From contig JAQGDQ010000135.1 in the NCBI GenBank assembly GCA_030141605.1, positions 124,001 to 188,000 on the forward strand: a DNA stretch of 64,000 nucleotides, in the 5' to 3' direction. The position numbers and the translations under genes were made by a program. The DNA is from Tubiluchus corallicola. Taxonomy: Eukaryota > Priapulida > Priapulimorpha > Priapulimorphida > Tubiluchidae. The notes beneath the pieces were generated by a model. That model did no database searches and was not told the origin of the DNA. It worked only from the letters and a program-made list of their open reading frames with translations. This document shows positions 61,101 to 64,000 of the stretch, one piece after another. Position 1 is the first letter of the stretch, and each line of letters starts with the position of its first letter.

Positions 61101-64000
61101 TATAAGAGCGTCCAATTCTTCTTAAGCTGACGACTACCAGTAATACCGAAATGATCGTCTGCACTCAATAAATAACTTGTTACTTCCTAGAAATAGGTAG
61201 TTTATGTACTTTATTACTATAACACCATTACTTGTCTGGAGATGATAAGTTTGTAAGGAGCGCCATATTAACATTGTTTGACTTTTATTTCTGTTTCAGA
61301 CAAAAACCTAAAACTATGTTATTGTTGCGCTTGAAATGATGGCCAAACGATCTAACATACTCTCTCACTGGCTGACTTCTATCAATTGCACTAACTGATG
61401 TTGACGGCACACATATATCATCATCGATTGTTGTTCTGTTGGCTCTCCAATCAGATTTAAGCATGGCTTTGCGAAGCCTCTTGCCACGCTCTATGGCGTT
61501 GGTTATGATGTCAATAACTTGCACTTCATCACTCTGAGCTCCAGTCCCTTCCATCTGTCTTTGAGGACCTTGAGTCACATTCTGCAATGTACAGCTGCTG
61601 GTAAGCTACTTTTTTACGTAAGACAATGCACATGTGCACCATTATTGCTGCTGCCATGAAGCTTAAGCTCTGGTCAAATTTTGATTTTCTTTGCTTCAGT
61701 TGGACATTTCTTGTGCAAATTTTATGCCAAATATAATTTTGCTGATATTGTTTAATATTTTTAGTTTTTTATTAAATATATTACACAAAAATGTTAGTCT
61801 CTTTAAAAAGGTAAAATATGCCATTTTCAATTAAAATTTAATTAATTAATTAGCTAATTAAAGTTAGTTATAGTTAATTACTTAATGTTAATTAGAGAAT
61901 AACCTCACAAATACAACCGTTTCCTCAATTTAAAAGTTTGACTACAGCAGCTACAGCATGCAGTCATAAAACTCAACTAACTTTCAATTTTCATACAAAA
62001 TTTTAATATAGAAAGATTTTAGCAGATAATCATAAAATCCCATCAAAGAGCTAATACTGTGAATCTACCCCATACGGGAAATATAAAGAATCTTTAAAAT
62101 GAGCAAAGGTACCTTTGATTTAACAGTGAAATCGTCACCTCCAACAGTTGCATTTTCGTTCAATTTGATGAAATATATGATAACATTTATGTTACCAATT
62201 TTCTTCTTTGCCTTCGTTTGAATTGGCAAAATGCTGAAACAGAAACGCTACTATGAAAAAATAAGAAAATAAATAAAAATCACGTGTCATAATATTCGCA
62301 GTTCCGCACTGCAATACTGGAAGACATTAATGTTGATTCATAGTGCTAATGCAATTGTTAGCAGTTGCCATTTTGAAATGCACGACAAGAGCCAGTAAAA
62401 ACGAAATGTGCAAACAAAAATAAAGTTTGTTCAATAGCCATGAAAATCACATGTACTCAACATTCCTTGAAATGAGATTATTAAGTTTTTTGCCCAACTG
62501 CTTGGATACATTGTTTAGAATGAATAGGATACATTTCATGAATATGTTATTTAGAATACAATTTAACATTGCCATAGAATCTGTTTTATTGTATAGATTT
62601 AGAATACTAAGTTACTGTGTTTTGATGCTGCAATATAAAAACTGACTAAGAACTTATTACATAAACAACAACAAGAATGAGAAAGTGACTGGCTTAACAG
62701 TGAAAAAGATCTATTTATAAGAATAATCCAGAAATGTGAAATGAAGCTCTTGGCACAAAGACCAAGTGGTGCGCCAAGAACAAACAGTGCAGTAGGAATG
62801 TGACAAAGTGAACCTTGACTGGTACATTAAGACATCACAATGATGTAAAAATGACGTTTTGCTTTTTACGTCATTATTTTCCTACTATATAACTTCATAT
62901 GACCACATTTATTACAGAGTTTGTACGGTGTAACATTGACATGCATGTAACATTTGTGAGCGCATTGTTTCTTTTGAGACACCCTATACAAATTACAATC
63001 TGTTTAATTTTCTACATACCAATTTAGTGAGCTAATTTTAGACAATCGACCAATGTCCTTTAGCTGCACATATCCCAAGAGCTTTCCAGAATCACCAAGC
63101 ACATCTAATGTCAAACTCCCCATATCTGTATTAAAAAGAACATTATAAACAACATTACTATAATAGTGAGCTTTAACGTTCAAGTCCTGGGCCCTGGTTA
63201 TACTATCAAAAGATATTTTTGCTTGTTTATAACTCGTAGGACAAATAGGACAACAAGTAGGATACTGCTAGCAGAGGAAAGTGTCCCACTTTGTACAAAG
63301 TTAGATAGCTATTTTGATGAATAATCATCGTTATCGCAATAATAAAAAAACTGACAATAGACATCGATTGCTCAGAGCAATAAACGACAATTCAAAAATA
63401 AAAACTCCAAACCACTAAGAAAATTCACCTTGCAAGTAGGAGGCAAACTGTCTTGGTGCTGATCTTACTGGATATAACACAGCTCTTTTGCCACTGCCAA
63501 TAGTGCGTTTACCATCACAAGAAAATGGGCTGCAATATACAAATGCACAGTTAATGTTCCGTCACTGAATCTACTTTACTTCAAACTAAACACAAATTTT
63601 ACTTACACATTCATACAGATTTAAAAGAATATTATTTCAGAGTATCTAAAAAATTTCATTCACTCCCATTGCTACCTCAAAGTCTATGAAATCTGTGTTA
63701 AATTCATGTTAACTACATCTATAAGTCGTGGTCAAAGGTCAAATGTCCCAATCCAGAAGAAATTTTTATATTCAAAACATTTTAGTCTTTTAGTTCTAAT
63801 TTAATTTAATTAGTTTAGTGACAATAGTTTCTACAAAGTATAACAAATTTAATCCAAGAGGCATAGAAATATATTTACCCCAATGTCACACCTGTTCCAG
63901 TTTCGCCCCACCACAAGCATCTCACGGTAAACTGGCCAGGTTGGCGGGCTAAAGTCATCCACTTTGTTGGGCCAATTTCCAACTTAAGATTACCATATAT
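35447..64000 (-). CDS. C2CD3: C2 domain-containing protein 3 (centriolar scaffold), 29 exons visible, N-terminus off the window
   Basis: C2CD3 sits in the centriole lumen/distal end and is needed for distal-appendage assembly, centriole elongation and ciliogenesis. The 29 minus-strand exons listed in the following entries total 7,758 nt (2,585 codons plus stop) with compatible phases throughout. Human C2CD3 is about 2,353 aa; the excess is mainly in the giant exon 27. Landmarks shared with human: RCLWWGET and [14 protein letters not shown] (N-terminal C2), [83 protein letters not shown], and [20 protein letters not shown]. About the first 30–40 residues lie beyond 64000. Intron 27 is U12-type. 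Introns carry several transposon relics but no exon is visibly disrupted. Confidence 0.96.
37162..37635 (-). other. U12-type GT–AG intron 27 of C2CD3
   Basis: The donor GTATCCTTT (37635–37627) is a 9/9 match to the U12 GT–AG consensus. The branch site TTCCATAAC (37181–37173) differs from TTCCTTAAC at one base, with its adenosine 12 nt from the terminal AG. Both flanking exons are in phase 2. A decoy exon-like stretch lies inside at 37264–37366. Confidence 0.85.
37636..40580 (-). CDS. C2CD3: C2CD3 exon 27: giant 2,945-nt exon, disordered C-terminal region
   Basis: One open frame of 981 codons from acceptor TTTTAG (40586–40581) to the U12 donor at 37635. It starts [11 protein letters not shown] and is largely Ser/Asn/Asp/Lys-rich and probably disordered. 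Two segments near its start resemble human C2CD3: [14 protein letters not shown] (human EEHVQNIRRFHESL) and [20 protein letters not shown] (human LRKNLSELDQIQRYFRQK). A Met six codons in would allow a separate frame of 1,001 codons running past the donor to a stop at 37560, but the phase-0 join to exon 26 and the conserved QVK|VAV junction show it is an internal exon. No repeats or transposon sequence were recognised inside it. Confidence 0.93.
40963..42484 (-). CDS. C2CD3: C2CD3 exons 24–26: last C2 domain
   Basis: Exons 42342–42484, 41395–41530 and 40963–41139. They encode [20 protein letters not shown] then [32 protein letters not shown], and [20 protein letters not shown] then [14 protein letters not shown]. 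The last closely matches human C2CD3 (VDLSPLL.GF…GWYNI.DFSG.CQGQIKVAV), and the V following QVK is the first residue of the next, giant exon. Confidence 0.95.
42525..43149. repeat. Dispersed repeat copy 2 with MITE-like ends, in a C2CD3 intron
   Basis: The core 42608–43047 is related to 31943–32402. Here the flanks are longer: GGGCTGTAATGATACACC at the left and ATATCACCATGTTACAGGAC at the right, imperfectly inverted, with internal CGATATGATAC motifs as in MITEs that begin GGGCTGTAACGATAC. No clear target-site duplication was found, so the superfamily is unassigned. Confidence 0.65.
43259..46868 (-). CDS. C2CD3: C2CD3 exons 19–23: C2 domain with spacer
   Basis: Exons 46625–46868, 45862–46056, 45300–45534, 44290–44539 and 43259–43378. 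The first continues the preceding C2 domain ([42 protein letters not shown]). The second gives [16 protein letters not shown] with [14 protein letters not shown], the C-terminal strands. The third and fourth form another C2-like β pattern ([45 protein letters not shown]). The last is a hydrophilic 40-residue spacer ([14 protein letters not shown] onward). Phases are consistent throughout (0-1, 1-1, 1-2, 2-0, 0-0). Confidence 0.93.
43986..44040. repeat. (AACC)n microsatellite in a C2CD3 intron
   Basis: About ten imperfect AACC units with AAC interruptions. Confidence 0.9.
47871..52134 (-). CDS. C2CD3: C2CD3 exons 14–18: highly conserved C2 domains
   Basis: Exons 51973–52134, 50295–50547, 49089–49312, 48674–48793 and 47871–48113. 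This is the part most like human C2CD3: [39 protein letters not shown] with [25 protein letters not shown] with [50 protein letters not shown]; and [20 protein letters not shown]. The blocks fit one complete C2 domain (WGEADC to LPL region) and the start of the next ([13 protein letters not shown]). Phases are 0-0, 0-1, 1-0, 0-0 and 0-0. Confidence 0.95.
52317..52491. mobile_element. Tigger/pogo-like MITE, 175 bp, in a C2CD3 intron
   Basis: Terminal inverted repeats CAGCCAAACCTCTTTATAAT and the reverse complement of CAGTCAAGCCTCGTTATAT, each flanked by TA (52315–52316, 52492–52493). CAGTCAAACCTCGTTATA is the hallmark of Tigger-type pogo elements. No coding capacity. Confidence 0.88.
52556..55176 (-). 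CDS. C2CD3: C2CD3 exons 10–13: central C2 region
   Basis: Exons 54949–55176, 53906–54109, 53076–53279 and 52556–52657, all starting and ending in phase 0. They encode a C2-like strand pattern ([20 protein letters not shown] then [10 protein letters not shown]), a polar linker ([18 protein letters not shown] onward), then [18 protein letters not shown] with [12 protein letters not shown] and NPQFRLYR, and the conserved [14 protein letters not shown]…IIAIEVWNK core. A donor at GTAATA (52555–52550) is required, since a TAG follows soon after in frame. Confidence 0.93.
55552..56060 (-). mobile_element. LINE 3'-terminal fragment in a C2CD3 intron
   Basis: Frames with shifts read [11 protein letters not shown], then [19 protein letters not shown], then an uninterrupted frame with [18 protein letters not shown]. 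These are the usual C-terminal landmarks of Jockey/CR1-like LINEs (LEkVQRr, RL..L.L.sLe.RR, N.F..R.i..WN.LPe.vV). It shares no section with the RT fragment at 9120–9610, so common family membership cannot be tested here. Confidence 0.8.
56145..60445 (-). CDS. C2CD3: C2CD3 exons 6–9: acidic linker into the second C2 domain
   Basis: Exons 60151–60445, 57831–57909, 56706–56862 and 56145–56268. The first is acidic and helical ([40 protein letters not shown]), probably a protein-interaction linker. The second is a short Thr/Ala linker. Exon 56706–56862 must be read in its third frame ([19 protein letters not shown]) to keep phase; a second frame is also open but joins neither neighbour. Exon 56145–56268 begins the next C2 β-strands ([20 protein letters not shown]). 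The 2.2-kb intron after 60151 holds a hAT element and the intron after 57831 a TA-target element copy. Confidence 0.92.
56994..57246. mobile_element. Shortened second copy of the TA-target element, in a C2CD3 intron
   Basis: Preceded by TA and starting CAGCAGGCGCCTCTTAATAA, it follows the 6405 element through ACTCACTTTGGGAC, ATTACTGGTT, TTTTAATGAATTTTA, AAGTAATG, GTGAATTAGCT and CTTGGGTAA.GAGGTTAA. Internal sections and the right terminus are missing. Confidence 0.8.
58170..58619. mobile_element. Second non-autonomous hAT element, 450 bp, in a C2CD3 intron
   Basis: Ends CAGGGGTTCCCAAACTTTTT and the reverse complement of CAGGGGTCTCCAAAGTGGTC. Flanking octamers CTCTACAG (58162–58169) and CTCTACAT (58620–58627) match at 7 of 8 bases, consistent with an old hAT target-site duplication. 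No transposase frame. Its internal sequence differs from the 13199 element, so it is a separate family. Confidence 0.85.
61361..64000 (-). CDS. C2CD3: C2CD3 exons 1–5 of those visible: N-terminal C2 domain and linker
   Basis: Exons 63879–64000 (open at the window edge), 63429–63529, 63020–63125, 62113–62233 and 61361–61581 encode residues 1 to about 223 of the fragment. The first reads [13 protein letters not shown], then [10 protein letters not shown], matching the start of the conserved N-terminal C2 domain. The next gives [20 protein letters not shown], then [16 protein letters not shown], the strands of that domain. Exon 61361–61581 holds the helical [18 protein letters not shown] conserved in C2CD3. 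Its donor must be GTATGT at 61360–61355, because only that keeps phase 2 with the next exon; a GTGAGA six nt upstream in the exon would break the frame. Confidence 0.93.

Noticed and set aside
1-64000. CRISPR arrays, bacterial operons, phage genes or plasmid origins
   Set aside because: None seen; gene structure is eukaryotic throughout and the tandem repeats lack the repeat–spacer pattern.

Overview
This window is AT-rich, intron-rich animal nuclear DNA. There are no bacterial-style operons; genes are split by GT–AG introns, and relics of hAT, Tigger/pogo-like, LINE and tRNA-SINE elements lie around them. Two tandem genes for Egghead/BRE-3, the invertebrate glycolipid mannosyltransferase that vertebrates lack, point to an invertebrate. 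High intron density and two U12-type introns argue against a nematode or a fly. I cannot name the phylum.

Layout. All four recognised genes are on the minus strand. (1) 1–134: possible exon of an unidentified gene cut by the left edge. (2) 5776–17700: complete PPME1 (protein phosphatase methylesterase 1), 12 coding exons with consistent phases, 389 aa, catalytic Ser/Asp/His all present. Its second intron is an AT–AC, U12-type intron. (3) 21980–23359 and 26009–27388: two intact tandem copies of egghead, 459 aa each, each with an uninterrupted coding region and a probable shared 5'-UTR intron. (4) 35447–64000: C2CD3, a centriole/ciliogenesis scaffold with several C2 domains. 29 coding exons (2,585 codons plus stop) are visible and only the extreme N-terminus lies beyond the right edge. 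One exon is 2,945 nt, and the next intron is a U12-type GT–AG intron.

The spaces between genes (135–5775, 17701–21979, 23360–26008, 27389–35446) and the larger introns hold mostly simple repeats, minisatellites and decayed transposons: two hAT elements with 8-bp target duplications, a ~960-bp TA-flanked element with a second shortened copy, Tigger-like MITEs, four LINE fragments, a head-to-head pair of tRNA-derived SINEs and a ~450-bp dispersed repeat in two copies. Three further open frames are reported with low confidence.

The genes do not form a pathway. PPME1 demethylates PP2A catalytic subunit, the Egghead pair makes mannosyl-glucosylceramide in the Golgi/ER, and C2CD3 builds centriolar appendages. 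The notable points are the two minor-spliceosome introns, the paralogue pair, and the PPME1–C2CD3 linkage, which is also found in the human genome. All splice sites and alignments were worked out by eye, and comparisons with human proteins are from memory.
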